Origin: Anaerovibrio lipolyticus LB2005
Lineage (GTDB): Bacteria > Bacillota > Negativicutes > Selenomonadales > Selenomonadaceae
DNA: 64,000 nucleotides
Assembly: GCF_000621545.1 (NCBI RefSeq)
Contig: NZ_JHYA01000010.1
Span: forward strand, 1-64,000
Direction: 5' to 3'
The notes under the pieces are model-generated. The model searched no databases and had not been told where the DNA came from. It was given only the letters and a program-made list of their open reading frames with translations. How positions within the stretch are numbered: position 1 is the stretch's first letter; every line of letters starts with the position of its first letter. The translations under genes were made by a program, and so were the position numbers. Of this stretch, positions 25,073 to 34,225 are shown in pieces.

Positions 25073-26380
25073 TCACTTTTCTGATGGCGCATTGGAAACT
25101 GTGGAGGTGGAAGGATGAACATCCAGCCCCATATCGCTTTCCACCGCTGCTCTATGTCTTGCATAGTCGTACTGGGCACTTAAGAAATTATGCTGAGCCG
25201 TTTCCAGGGCATTCTGGGCATCAATAATATCCAGCATGATACCCTCGCCAGCCTTGTATTTCTCATTGGCAATAAAGTAATCCTCCTGGGCCTCTCTCAC
25301 GGCTTCCTTGGTGGATTCAAAGCGCTTTTCTGCTTCGCGCATACTGTTATAATCTGTGCGGACATTCATATCCACAGTGCTTTTATCCTTATTAAGGGTC
25401 AGCTTTGCCGTCTCCAGCTCCACCTTGGCGGCATTTACCTTTCCCTTGGTAACACCGCTGTCCCAAATGTTCCAGTTTACACCAATGGTTCCCGAAACGC
25501 TGTGATTCTCACGGCTTGGTGTCACCTGCTTATTCCAGCCGGTGCTTACACTAAGGTCCACCGTTGGCATATATCCAGCCAAGGCATTTTTCAGTGCCAG
25601 CTCCTTTTGCTTCACCTGATATGTATCCACTATTAAATCCTTGCGATTTTCCAAAGCATAGGAGACGCAGGTATTAACATCATCATTGAAGGGTTCGTAT
25701 ACGAAATCATCCGTAAGCTCCACCGGCTCATTCTGATCCATATACAGAAGGTTTTTCAAAATACTTTTACTGTTCTCATAAGCATTTTCCCCCTTAATCA
25801 GGCTCTGACGGGCATTAGCCAGCTCCACCTGAGAACGGAGCACATCAATTTTGGCCTTGCTGCCGGCGTTATACAGCTGTTCAACATTAGTCAAATGCAG
25901 CTGATACTTGTCAACGGCATCCTGATAAACTGCCGTCTGCTTCTTGGCCTGTAATACGTCATAGTAGGCCTTGATAACTGACAGCTTGGTGGTTTCCCAC
26001 TTGCGCTGGGTCTGTAGCTTGGCAATATCCACTCCTATTTCCGCACTTTCAATATTTCGGCCAGTTATGTTTCCGTTAAACAATGGCATTGAAGCAGAAA
26101 TAGTTGTGGCGTTATTATTGTCCCACCCCATGTCATTCTTTTCGGACTTGCCGAAATTAGTGCCAGCCTTTACAGAGATGCTGTTACTTCCCCGGGCCTG
26201 GCTCAGCTTGGCCTGGGCAGTATCTTCAGCCAATCTGGTTATATTCACGTCAGGATTATTAACCAGAGCCGTCTGTATAGCTTCCTCCAATGACAGCGAT
26301 GCACACTGACCAGCCGTGTGCCCTGTCAAAAAGCCACTGGCAGCCAGCAATATGGCTCCTATTAAAAATCTCTTTCTCAT
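25073..26380 (-). CDS. TolC-family outer membrane channel
   Basis: Outer-membrane exit duct of the export pump, about 435 residues. A signal peptide (about 1-24) is followed by two homologous OEP repeats, each starting with a LSLEEAIQTALVNNPDVNI-like helix (the second around NTCVSYALENRKDLIV). Long amphipathic helices fit the periplasmic alpha-barrel. The start ATG 26380 follows GAAAGGA. Presence of this gene shows that the cell has an outer membrane. First gene of the tolC-macA-macB operon, 147 nt after ctpA, which may be co-transcribed. Confidence 0.93.
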   Translation of the reverse strand: MRKRFLIGAILLAASGFLTGHTAGQCASLSLEEAIQTALVNNPDVNITRLAEDTAQAKLSQARGSNSISVKAGTNFGKSEKNDMGWDNNNATTISASMPLFNGNITGRNIESAEIGVDIAKLQTQRKWETTKLSVIKAYYDVLQAKKQTAVYQDAVDKYQLHLTNVEQLYNAGSKAKIDVLRSQVELANARQSLIKGENAYENSKSILKNLLYMDQNEPVELTDDFVYEPFNDDVNTCVSYALENRKDLIVDTYQVKQKELALKNALAGYMPTVDLSVSTGWNKQVTPSRENHSVSGTIGVNWNIWDSGVTKGKVNAAKVELETAKLTLNKDKSTVDMNVRTDYNSMREAEKRFESTKEAVREAQEDYFIANEKYKAGEGIMLDIIDAQNALETAQHNFLSAQYDYARHRAAVESDMGLDVHPSTSTVSNAPSEK

Positions 26381-26527
26381 AACAAACATCCTTTCAAAGG
26401 TCCTGCCCTTCAGCAGGAGGAAATCATCTAAATGCACATAGCTGTGCCTTAATTTCTTGTAACATTGTATGACCTGAATATAAACATTCTATAAACTAAT
26501 CATTAAAATACCATTAGTTTGGTAGGG

Positions 26528-27679
26528 TTACTGGATTTTTCCCTTCATTACCTCTATTGCTTTCAAAAGCTGAACGTCCTCAACAGGATTTTCCGGCATA
26601 GCTATTTCCACATCGGGCTGAATTCCGATACCGTCAATGCTAGTGCCTGATGGAGTATAATACTTGGCCACAGTAAGCTTTATACCATCTCCACGGAACA
26701 ACGGCAAAATAGTCTGTACAGAGCCCTTGCCGTAGGATTTCATCCCCACCAGTGTAGCCGCCCCTCTGTCCTTTAATGCTCCCGCCAAAATCTCAGAAGC
26801 GCTGGCACTATTGCCGTCTATAAGTACCACAATAGGCATGCTTGCCCCTGTCAGACTGGAAGTAAACACCTGCTTATCACCGGACTTGTCAATGAGAGAC
26901 ACCACTTCTCCCTCCGGCACCACCATATTGGCGATTTCCATACAAGAAGTAACCAGTCCACCTGGATTTGCCCTCAAATCAATGATAAGCCCCTTGGCAT
27001 TCTGGGACTTTTCCTTTTCCAGGGCATCCTTAAATTCCCTGCCCGTGTTTTCGCTGAAGGAAGCAATGCGGATATAGCCGATTTCAGTATCCGGAATCAT
27101 TTCTCCCGCTGCTGTAGTCATGGGAATGCTGGAACGGGTAAGGGTATAGTCCTTATCCTCCTCCCCCTGACGGCGAATAGTGATTACCACCTGAGTTCCC
27201 TCAACGCCACGGATTTTTCCTACCACTTCCTCTGGCTGAAGCTCAGAAACTGGGGTGCCTTCCACCGCAATTACCTCATCACCATCCTGAAGGCCCGCCT
27301 GCTGTCCTGGGGTATTTTCCATTACGGACATAATCTTGCAATGTCCCGGCTCAGCAAAGCTCATAACTACGCCAATGCCACCAAAGGTTCCATTATTTAC
27401 ATTATTAAGCTGGCGAAATTTATCCTCATCAAGATAGATGGAATACTTATCCCCCAAGGACTTCATCATGCCATCAATGGAGCCATTAATAAGTGCTGTC
27501 TGATCCACCTCACCGTCAAAGTGATTTTCCACAAAGCGCACCGTGGCAATAAAGCGGATCATATCTCCTGCCTTCGACAAATTTCCACCCATAAGATAAA
27601 GGGCGGCACAGCCTGTCACTACCAAAGTAACCAGTACGGTGCTGATTACAAGAAGAATATTTTTCTTAGTCTGACTCAT
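26528..27679 (-). CDS. ctpA: carboxy-terminal processing protease (S41)
   Basis: A periplasmic serine protease of the CtpA/Prc family, about 383 residues. N-terminal membrane or lipoprotein-like segment (TVLVTLVVTGCAALYLMGG contains a possible lipobox), PDZ domain (about 75-165) and peptidase core with DLRANPGG, the nucleophile Ser in DGNSASASEI and the general-base Lys in GMKSYGKGSVQ. The start is ATG 27679, 8 nt after GGAG; an upstream frame exists without a site. Such proteases trim periplasmic proteins and control peptidoglycan hydrolases, which fits the ftsEX-envC genes directly upstream. Confidence 0.92.
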   Translation of the reverse strand: MSQTKKNILLVISTVLVTLVVTGCAALYLMGGNLSKAGDMIRFIATVRFVENHFDGEVDQTALINGSIDGMMKSLGDKYSIYLDEDKFRQLNNVNNGTFGGIGVVMSFAEPGHCKIMSVMENTPGQQAGLQDGDEVIAVEGTPVSELQPEEVVGKIRGVEGTQVVITIRRQGEEDKDYTLTRSSIPMTTAAGEMIPDTEIGYIRIASFSENTGREFKDALEKEKSQNAKGLIIDLRANPGGLVTSCMEIANMVVPEGEVVSLIDKSGDKQVFTSSLTGASMPIVVLIDGNSASASEILAGALKDRGAATLVGMKSYGKGSVQTILPLFRGDGIKLTVAKYYTPSGTSIDGIGIQPDVEIAMPENPVEDVQLLKAIEVMKGKIQ

Positions 27680-27775
27680 GAACATTCTCCAATCATTTCC
27701 AAAATAACCCCAAATCAAATTAGAGCCCTTTCACCTGCCACTACGGGCAGGCAAAAGAGCACGTGTTTAAGCAAC

Positions 27776-28909
27776 TTACAAATAACTATATGGACTTACC
27801 GGCTCACCGTTTTCACGAACCTCGAAATGGCAATGAGGACCGGTGGAATTACCAGTAGAACCGCACATGGCAATAGTCTGGCCCTGGGATACGGACTCTC
27901 CCTCACCCACCAAAAGCGACTCATTATGGCCATACAGGGTAGTGATTCCGCCACCATGGTCAATAATGACAGTGTAGCCATAACCACTAATCCAGCCGGA
28001 GTGAATAACAGTTCCGCTGGCCGCTGCAACAATAGGCAGACCGTAATCACCGCCAATATCAAGGCCGCTATGATAACGCTGGGTGCCAAAAATAGGATGG
28101 GTACGCCAACCAAACTCAGAGGTGATAGGACCATTCAATGGCCATATCATGGCACCAGAACCGCCGGCCACATAACTGCCGCCAACCATCTGACTGCGCT
28201 GAATCATGCGGGTAATCTCCTCAGATGCCGCCATAATTTCCTCATAGGCCTGCTGGGAAACATCTCTGTCATACTCCGCCTTATCCAAAAGCACCTGCTG
28301 GGCCTGCTTCTTATCAAGCATATTTTTCTGCTTGATTTCTGCATCCGCCACAAGAAGCTCCACATCCGCCTTATCCTTTTCCAGCTTGGCCTTGGTGTTC
28401 ATAACAATCTCACGGTCAGCCTTCACCTTCATAATAAGGTCGTAATCATGCTTGATAATTCGCTTCAGAATGTCCATACGGGTAAGGAAATCCGAGAAAT
28501 CCTTGGCCCCGAAAAGCACATCCACATAGCTGATCTGACCATTAATGTAAATATCCCTTACACGCTTGGCCAACTTCTTGTTCTTTACCTTCAGCTCCTT
28601 CTCTGTTTTATTGAGGAGCTCGGTATTCTCGTATATATCAGACTGAACCTTATCCAATCTGCCCTTTACATCATTGTACTCGGAAGTGGCAGCATCCACC
28701 TCTTCCTGCAAAACCCGCAGCTTTTCGGACAAATTCTCCACCCGGGCCTGGGCCTCGTTGGTAATCTCCTGCTGCTGGGCCGCCTTTTCCTGCAAATCCT
28801 GAAGCTGTTCCTCAAGGTCATCAGCCAGGGCAGTTCCTGCCACGGAAATGGACATGAGAGCAGCCATTATAAGACTAGCCATCTTGTGCTTGGTAGTAAA
28901 AAAACTCAT
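27776..28909 (-). CDS. envC: EnvC-type murein hydrolase / M23 peptidase with coiled coil
   Basis: A 377-residue secreted protein: signal peptide (about 1-29, ending ALA), a long coiled coil (about 30-245) and a C-terminal LytM/M23 domain (about 262-375). Unlike E. coli EnvC, the zinc residues are present: H and D in RYHSGLDIGG and the H-x-H in GPHCHFEVRENG. It may therefore cut peptidoglycan itself rather than only activate amidases. In Gram-positives the FtsEX partner (PcsB, CwlO) is likewise a hydrolase with a coiled coil. It lies between ftsX and ctpA, with 9 nt to ftsX. Confidence 0.9.
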   Translation of the reverse strand: MSFFTTKHKMASLIMAALMSISVAGTALADDLEEQLQDLQEKAAQQQEITNEAQARVENLSEKLRVLQEEVDAATSEYNDVKGRLDKVQSDIYENTELLNKTEKELKVKNKKLAKRVRDIYINGQISYVDVLFGAKDFSDFLTRMDILKRIIKHDYDLIMKVKADREIVMNTKAKLEKDKADVELLVADAEIKQKNMLDKKQAQQVLLDKAEYDRDVSQQAYEEIMAASEEITRMIQRSQMVGGSYVAGGSGAMIWPLNGPITSEFGWRTHPIFGTQRYHSGLDIGGDYGLPIVAAASGTVIHSGWISGYGYTVIIDHGGGITTLYGHNESLLVGEGESVSQGQTIAMCGSTGNSTGPHCHFEVRENGEPVSPYSYL

Positions 28910-28918
28910 AACAGCACC

Positions 28919-29806
28919 TCAGACCTTCAGGAAACGCTTGATGGAAACTGTACTGCCAATGGCCCCCATAATCATGCCGCCAATAACCACAATCATTGTA
29001 ACATAATTAAGGAAAGGCTCCTCCGGAATCAGCGGGAAGAAGGCCAAGGTGTCATAAATCTTGGCAGTAATGCCGGAATAGGTGAGGCGCAGGACAACGG
29101 AAGCAATCAGACTTCCCAAAAAGCCCATCACTATACCCTCCAGCACAAATGGCCAGCGAATGAACCAGTCAGTGGCACCAACGTATTTCATAATGGCAAT
29201 CTCCTTGCGGCGGGCAAACACCGTAAGGCGAATGGTATTGGAAATAATAAAGAGAGTAGCCAAGGCCAGCACCATCATCAAGGCAAAGCCGAAAATACGA
29301 ATCAGTCGGGTAATATCAAAGAGATGCTCCATAACATCCTGACCGTACTTGGCACTGTTAACACCCTCGAACTTCTCGATGTTTTCAGCGGCGGTTTTAA
29401 CCATTTCCGGCTGCAGCACCATAACCTCAAAGGAATCCGGCAAAGGATTGGTTTCGTCCAAAGCATCCAGCAGAGTCTTTTGGTCCCCCAAACGCTCCTT
29501 GAATTTCTCCATGGCCTCTTCCTTTGGCACGAAGGTAACCTTTTCTACCCCCTGCATTTTCTTCAAATCCACTTCCAGATCACGGGCATCATCACGGGAA
29601 AAATCATCCTCCAGATAAACCATGATCTGCACCTGGGATTCCATGGCATCCACCATTTTGTTCATATTCATAACCAGCATAAGGAACATACCGAATATGA
29701 ACAGAGATACCGCAACAGTACCGATGGAAGCAACGGACATCCAGTTGTTACGCCTTAAGGAGTGAATAACCTCCCGAATAAAATACTCCACAGTATTAAT
29801 GCTCAT
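28919..29806 (-). CDS. ftsX: cell-division ABC permease FtsX
   Basis: About 295 residues with one N-terminal helix (about 23-45), an extracytoplasmic domain (about 50-155) that contacts the EnvC-type hydrolase, and three C-terminal helices with FARRKEIAIMKYVGATDWFIR in the cytoplasmic loop. FtsEX uses ATP to gate wall hydrolysis at division. The start ATG 29806 follows GGAGG inside the end of ftsE and overlaps it by 11 nt; an upstream in-frame start lacks a site. The group ftsE-ftsX-envC-ctpA is one operon. Confidence 0.95.
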   Translation of the reverse strand: MSINTVEYFIREVIHSLRRNNWMSVASIGTVAVSLFIFGMFLMLVMNMNKMVDAMESQVQIMVYLEDDFSRDDARDLEVDLKKMQGVEKVTFVPKEEAMEKFKERLGDQKTLLDALDETNPLPDSFEVMVLQPEMVKTAAENIEKFEGVNSAKYGQDVMEHLFDITRLIRIFGFALMMVLALATLFIISNTIRLTVFARRKEIAIMKYVGATDWFIRWPFVLEGIVMGFLGSLIASVVLRLTYSGITAKIYDTLAFFPLIPEEPFLNYVTMIVVIGGMIMGAIGSTVSIKRFLKV

Positions 29807-30482
29807 AGCCGTAACCTCCTCGTGCCTCGTCACGGACTATTTCGCCATGCTCAATGGCAATAACCCGCTTCTGCATGGCATCCACAATGGTCTTGTCATG
29901 GGTTGCCATTACGATAGTGGTGCCGGAAGCATTAATGTTTTTGAAAATATCCATAATCCCCCATGAAGTCTCCGGGTCAAGGTTACCCGTAGGCTCATCA
30001 GCAATAACGATGGCAGGATTGTTTACAATAGCCCGGGCAATGGCCACACGCTGCTGCTCACCACCAGAGAGCTGATTTGGGAAGCATTTATACTTGTCAC
30101 GAAGTCCTACAATATCCAGCACATTATTAACATTGCGCTGCATCATGCGACGGGGTGCCTCGATAACCTGCATAGCAAAGGCAATGTTCTCGTACACTGT
30201 CTTGTCCGGCAGCAGGCGGTAATCCTGGAATATAACCCCCAGGGAACGACGCAAATAAGGCACATCCTTATTGGACATGTGGATAATATCACGGCCGTTA
30301 ACGGTGAGAATGCCAGAGGATGGCAACACCTCACGGAACAGCATCTTAATAAAGGTGGATTTGCCGGCGCCACTAGGGCCTACCAAAAACACAAACTCAC
30401 CTTTCTTAATATCGACATTGATATGATTGAGGGCAATGGCACCATTGTCATATACCTTCATAACATCATTCATATGAATCAT
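29796..30482 (-). CDS. ftsE: cell-division ATPase FtsE
   Basis: ABC ATPase of the FtsEX complex, 228 residues. Walker [28 protein letters not shown] after the Q-loop, signature LSGGEQQR and Walker [15 protein letters not shown]. It opens the division operon; the sequence upstream contains a 23-bp tandem repeat (30558-30622) and no other gene. The ATG follows TGGAGG. Confidence 0.96.
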   Translation of the reverse strand: MIHMNDVMKVYDNGAIALNHINVDIKKGEFVFLVGPSGAGKSTFIKMLFREVLPSSGILTVNGRDIIHMSNKDVPYLRRSLGVIFQDYRLLPDKTVYENIAFAMQVIEAPRRMMQRNVNNVLDIVGLRDKYKCFPNQLSGGEQQRVAIARAIVNNPAIVIADEPTGNLDPETSWGIMDIFKNINASGTTIVMATHDKTIVDAMQKRVIAIEHGEIVRDEARGGYGYEH

Positions 30483-30557
30483 CGAGAAACCTCCATTTCT
30501 ACACTAAATTTAATTTTATCACAAATGGAGATATTCTAAAAGAAATATGTTATGGCT

Positions 30558-30622
30558 CATTCCCTCACATTTCACAATTTCATTCCCTTATATTTCATAA
30601 TTTCATTCCCTCATTTTTCATG
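30558..30622. repeat. 23-bp tandem repeat upstream of ftsE
   Basis: Two full units (30558-30580 and 30581-30603) and a partial third (30604-30622), each starting CATTCCCT and differing at a few bases. They lie between the ftsE start and the terminator of the Fe-S gene. They may be slippage product or a regulator-binding array; no known binding site is recognised. Confidence 0.6.
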
Positions 30623-30625
30623 TAC

Positions 30626-30665
30626 AAAAATACCCTTAGTACACAACTGAGTGTACCAAGGGTAT
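30626..30665 (-). terminator. terminator of the Fe-S protein gene
   Basis: On the minus strand a 15-bp stem with one mismatch (arms 30651-30665 and 30630-30644) and a 6-nt loop is followed by five T. Confidence 0.85.
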
Positions 30666-30679
30666 CTTTACATCAATAT

Positions 30680-31414
30680 TTATTCCAAAATCCTGCCATC
30701 ACGGGAGATGGTTACCACCTGCCACGGGAGGAATTTGCCGCTGTTTTTCAGGGCTGTTTCTGCGGCTCTTTGGAGGCCACCGCAGCATGGCACCTCCATA
30801 CGGAGAATAGTTACGCTCTTTATATCATTCTTGCTGATGATTTCCGTCAGCTTCTCACTGTAATCTCCCTCATCCAGCTTTGGACAGCCAATCATGGTTA
30901 TTTTCCCTTTCATGAAATCCTCATGGACATTGGCATAGGCATAGGCGGTACAATCCGCTGCAATCAGCAGCTTAGCCCCATCATAGAATGGTGCCTGGGT
31001 TGGGAGCAGCTTTATCTGGCATGGCCACTGATTAAGCTGGGACACTGGACGGGCAGAAGTCATTGGCTGATTATCCGCCTGTGACTCTGTCACCTCTGAC
31101 TTTTTTAGCTGCATGGCTCTTGAGCCTGGGCAGCCCATACCCATTGGTGGCATCATGGTCGCAAAAGCCGCCTTCTTGGCACTTTGGGCCGCCTTTACCG
31201 CAGCCTCATCATAGGCAGGAGCTTCCCGCTTCTCAAAGGTAATAGCCCCAGTAGGACAGCCCGGCAGGCAGTCACCAAGTCCATCACAGAAATGCTCCCT
31301 CATCAGCTTGGCTTTACCATCTACAATATCTATGGCTCCCTCATGGCAAGCCTTGGCACACAGTCCACAGCCGTTACATTTTTCCTCATCAATATGAATA
31401 ATCTGTCTAAGCAT
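30680..31414 (-). CDS. 4Fe-4S ferredoxin-type protein
   Basis: 244 residues. An N-terminal double cluster domain shows C-N-G-C-G-L-C-x3-C (residues about 13-23) and a second set CDGLGDCLPGCPTGAI (about 43-58). A long middle region follows with GMGCPGSRAM. A C-terminal domain (about 145-244) carries further cysteines in IAADCTAYA, MIGCPKLD and MEVPCCGGLQ. This full form is known from anaerobes, but its partner is not established. It is likely an electron carrier or metal-binding protein in the cytoplasm. Single gene with its own terminator, next to a ketopantoate reductase-like gene. Confidence 0.85.
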   Translation of the reverse strand: MLRQIIHIDEEKCNGCGLCAKACHEGAIDIVDGKAKLMREHFCDGLGDCLPGCPTGAITFEKREAPAYDEAAVKAAQSAKKAAFATMMPPMGMGCPGSRAMQLKKSEVTESQADNQPMTSARPVSQLNQWPCQIKLLPTQAPFYDGAKLLIAADCTAYAYANVHEDFMKGKITMIGCPKLDEGDYSEKLTEIISKNDIKSVTILRMEVPCCGGLQRAAETALKNSGKFLPWQVVTISRDGRILE

Positions 31415-31549
31415 ATTTATTGCCTCCTATTGTTCACACACCTTAACTTCATGGCATGATTATATATTAATCATCCTAAATATTATGTTGCAAAAACAAC
31501 ATTTTAGAAGTTTTTCACAGTTTTTCAGGAGAAATATGCCAGATTATCA

Positions 31550-32476
31550 TTATTTTATTGACTTAGCAGCTCCCCAGTCATTTATCTTCTCATAAAGTGG
31601 CACTGAAACGCCATATTCCTTGCCTAGACTCACCACTCTGGTTACCAGACCGCTGAATTCTGACTGACGGCCCCGCTGAATATCCCTCTGCATAGACATG
31701 GTGGAATCCGGCTTTAGGGCATCCATCATCTTGAGACCCACTTCCACCAGATCCTGCTCAAATTCAACACCCATAGCCTTGCCCAAGGCCACTACTTCCT
31801 TTATAAGGCCCGTGAAGGTATCCCGTTCCTCCCCCGAGTGCTGGAAATTTTCACAAGTGACATCAAAATATGACCCTGCTGCTGCCGCCGGGGAGACAAA
31901 GGCAAATTTCTGCAGGGCATCACGGATAATGTTATTGCTGAAATGGGCTTTGATTTCTGCATCACGCAAAATCTGCTCCAGCTGCCGTGCCTTGTCTATT
32001 AGCTTTTCATCCTGCTTTGGCCGATAGCCAAAAATCACCCGCAAAATTTTATTGGACTGGTATATAACTCCAGGAGCTTCTATTTCACTCATTACATAAA
32101 TACAGCCATCAAGGCAGGTCAACTCAGTAAGCTTTTCCTGCATCACACCGCCAGTTCCAAAGACATTCAGAATAGGTACAATCAGAGTATCCTGCCCCGC
32201 CTTTTCACGGGCAAATGCAATAGCATCCTCAATATTGTAGTATTTCACACAAACAAAGAGCACATCCGGCGTATCCACATACTCGTCTGCCGTAACGGCC
32301 TTTATATTGTCCACCGTAATGGTACCACGATGATTGGTATGTAGCACCAGTCCTTTTTCCTGTATTTCCTTTAAATGCTGCCCCCGGGCAATAAGCGTCA
32401 CATCATTGTTCGCCATAGCCAAATAAGCCGCCAATGTTCCGCCAGTTCCCCCGGCACCAAATACACAAAATTTCAT
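31550..32476 (-). CDS. ketopantoate reductase family protein (ApbA/PanE)
   Basis: An NADP-dependent 2-dehydropantoate 2-reductase-like enzyme of 308 residues. The Rossmann motif FGAGGTGG (residues about 6-13), LIARGQHLKEI and the C-terminal ApbA_C helix bundle (about 175-300, with MQRDIQRGRQSEFSGL) are present. True PanE makes pantoate for coenzyme A; several paralogues of this fold act on other 2-keto acids. No other pantothenate gene is nearby, so the family name is safer than the enzyme name. GGGAGGG precedes the ATG. Confidence 0.8.
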   Translation of the reverse strand: MKFCVFGAGGTGGTLAAYLAMANNDVTLIARGQHLKEIQEKGLVLHTNHRGTITVDNIKAVTADEYVDTPDVLFVCVKYYNIEDAIAFAREKAGQDTLIVPILNVFGTGGVMQEKLTELTCLDGCIYVMSEIEAPGVIYQSNKILRVIFGYRPKQDEKLIDKARQLEQILRDAEIKAHFSNNIIRDALQKFAFVSPAAAAGSYFDVTCENFQHSGEERDTFTGLIKEVVALGKAMGVEFEQDLVEVGLKMMDALKPDSTMSMQRDIQRGRQSEFSGLVTRVVSLGKEYGVSVPLYEKINDWGAAKSIK

Positions 32477-32608
32477 GTGAGGCCCTCCCTCTCTCTACTT
32501 TCCTTGATTGTACATGTCACTAGTAACCTTCATTGATTGTTATACTATTATTTTATCTGTTTTGTAGTATTTATACAATTTGACCTTCCATATATCGCTA
32601 AGACACGT

Positions 32609-32654
32609 AAGGCTGGATACCGATGATACACACCATCGGCTCCAGCCTTTTTCA
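32609..32654 (+). terminator. hairpin in the gap before the corrinoid cluster end
   Basis: AAGGCTGGA (32609-32617) pairs with TCCAGCCTT (32641-32649), extended inward by CCGATG/CATCGG. The T-run follows on the plus strand only, yet the gene that ends here (DUF1847) is on the minus strand. It may still stop or protect that transcript's end. Confidence 0.5.
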
Positions 32655-32675
32655 CTACAATATATAATATGACTT

Positions 32676-33281
32676 TTACAAATCCTGTGCCGCCAGGCCC
32701 AGTTTTTTCTTCCAATAACCGGAATATACCACCGCCATTGGATTGTTCCCCAGCACCCGATCCTTAACCACCAAGGTAGTAACCGGACCATCACAGGCCT
32801 TGGAAAAGAGAGCATCATGTCCCACACATAGCCCAGCAGACACGAAAAGCTCCACACCATGCTCATTAAGGTACTTGGCCTGAGCCTTTGGATTACACAT
32901 TGGCTCTACTGCACTCTTTGGATTTACCTTCTTTAACTTCAGCACATCCTTGGGAATACTGCAATTCTTACAGCAAACGGAAACGACTTCAAAGCCCTGA
33001 TCAGCAAAAAACTTGGCAAATAGCTTTGCTTCATCCCGAATACCCATGCAAAACCCGATACCAATGGTCTTATATCCCATTTTTCTGGCAAACTCAGCAG
33101 TTTCCTGCAAACGGGTATATTTCATATAAAAGGTGCCTTCCACATAGGCGGCCGCCTTCATTATACGTCTTTCCTCTTTATCGTATAGGGCCAATACCTC
33201 GCTCTGCTCCACAGGAACACAGCTTTTCCCCTTCATAAAACACATATGATTAGCATTGCAATTAGCGCAATCTCCCAACAT
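32676..33281 (-). CDS. DUF1847 cysteine-rich protein
   Basis: 201 residues of the DUF1847 family, predicted metal-binding. Cysteines: GDCANCNANHMCFMKGKSC at the N-terminus (about residues 4-21), IGFCMGIRDE, VCCKNCSIPK, EPMCNPKAQA and SAGLCVGHDA. The alpha/beta core (GYKTIGIGFC, DQGFEVVSVCC) suggests a ligand or cofactor-handling role. It is the last gene of the corrinoid methyl-transfer cluster, 32 nt after a URO-D-fold gene. Such proteins recur beside corrinoid methyltransferases in anaerobes, but their function is not known. Confidence 0.85.
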   Translation of the reverse strand: MLGDCANCNANHMCFMKGKSCVPVEQSEVLALYDKEERRIMKAAAYVEGTFYMKYTRLQETAEFARKMGYKTIGIGFCMGIRDEAKLFAKFFADQGFEVVSVCCKNCSIPKDVLKLKKVNPKSAVEPMCNPKAQAKYLNEHGVELFVSAGLCVGHDALFSKACDGPVTTLVVKDRVLGNNPMAVVYSGYWKKKLGLAAQDL

Positions 33282-33313
33282 TGTTCACACACTCCCTTCT
33301 ATATCGTTCATCC

Positions 33314-34189
33314 TTAGCATAACTTCAGTTCATATACCACTGGCTTGGCCATCTTGCAGCAAGAATGCTGTAAGCAGCCATGGCCCACCAGCTGGACACC
33401 CGCCTGATGACGGGCAAAGCACAGGGCCTCACCATAGCACATTCCCTTAGGCACGACGAAAGGACGACATTGACAAAAGCCAGCCCGTTGAAAGGCGGCT
33501 GAGGTGGCACTACATACATGAACTGTCACATCGGGTACAGCCACCGTAATCCGCTGCAAGGCCTCACGAATAATATCACCACACAGCGTTGTATAAACTT
33601 TCGGAGATACCATATTACAGGAAATCAGCGGATCGGCATAGGAAATCACATCCGCCCCCGCCTCAGCCACATAGGCCGCCTCCAGCACAATATTATCTAT
33701 AAGTTGCTCGCACAGCCTTCTAAGAAGCTCTGGTTGAGCCCGCATCCCTTTGTAAATTTCCTTGGATGGTACCAATAGACTCAGCAGGGTAAAGGGTCCT
33801 TCAATATTAAAGCTGACCCGTTCTCCCTTGTGCTTCAGCAGGCGTATTGCCTGTAAATTCTCCTGCATAAGGCCATAGTCAAAGGAAAAGGTCGGTATTT
33901 TCACCTCAATCAGCTTCTCATAGGGCAAGGCTCCTGGCATCGGTTGTGACTTATCTGAGATGAAATTCCACTTAGCTCCCAGCTGTTCGGCCTCAGCCAT
34001 GGTTGCAAAGGGCAGCTTGCACAGCATATCCCCTTCCAGCTGACAAATAGTATGGGCCATGGCAGCCATGGCCTCACTGTGGCAATATACATCACCGACC
34101 TCCACACCAGCCCGCTGACACAATTCAGTGGCAATATGCCGCTCCGGTTCACCACCGCATTGAAAATGTTCCATGAAGCCCTTCGCCAT
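33314..34189 (-). CDS. URO-D-fold protein, MtaA/CmuA-like methyltransferase 1 (short, divergent)
   Basis: A TIM-barrel protein of the uroporphyrinogen decarboxylase/methylcobamide methyltransferase superfamily, 291 residues versus about 340-370 for its two paralogues in this cluster. The barrel strands FNIEGPFTLLSLL, ADVISYADPL and VTVHVCSATSAAF are seen. The H-x-C zinc pair is HVC; the distal Cys could be in GHGCLQHSCC near the end. It starts without the usual N-terminal helix pair, so it could be a shortened or specialised form. A methyl-group acceptor or donor cannot be named. Confidence 0.78.
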   Translation of the reverse strand: MAKGFMEHFQCGGEPERHIATELCQRAGVEVGDVYCHSEAMAAMAHTICQLEGDMLCKLPFATMAEAEQLGAKWNFISDKSQPMPGALPYEKLIEVKIPTFSFDYGLMQENLQAIRLLKHKGERVSFNIEGPFTLLSLLVPSKEIYKGMRAQPELLRRLCEQLIDNIVLEAAYVAEAGADVISYADPLISCNMVSPKVYTTLCGDIIREALQRITVAVPDVTVHVCSATSAAFQRAGFCQCRPFVVPKGMCYGEALCFARHQAGVQLVGHGCLQHSCCKMAKPVVYELKLC

Positions 34190-34225
34190 ATTGCCACCAC
34201 CTTTCCCAGTTTACTCTAAAACGAT

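Noticed and set aside
27341-29758. Plus-strand open frame of 805 codons opposite ctpA, envC and ftsX
   Set aside because: Runs across three well-supported genes and their gaps; composition is that of antisense coding sequence.
31415-31549. FNR- or Rex-type operator (TGTTGCAAAAACAACA) before the Fe-S gene
   Set aside because: The short inverted repeat does not match known anaerobic regulator sites and no promoter could be fitted to it with confidence.
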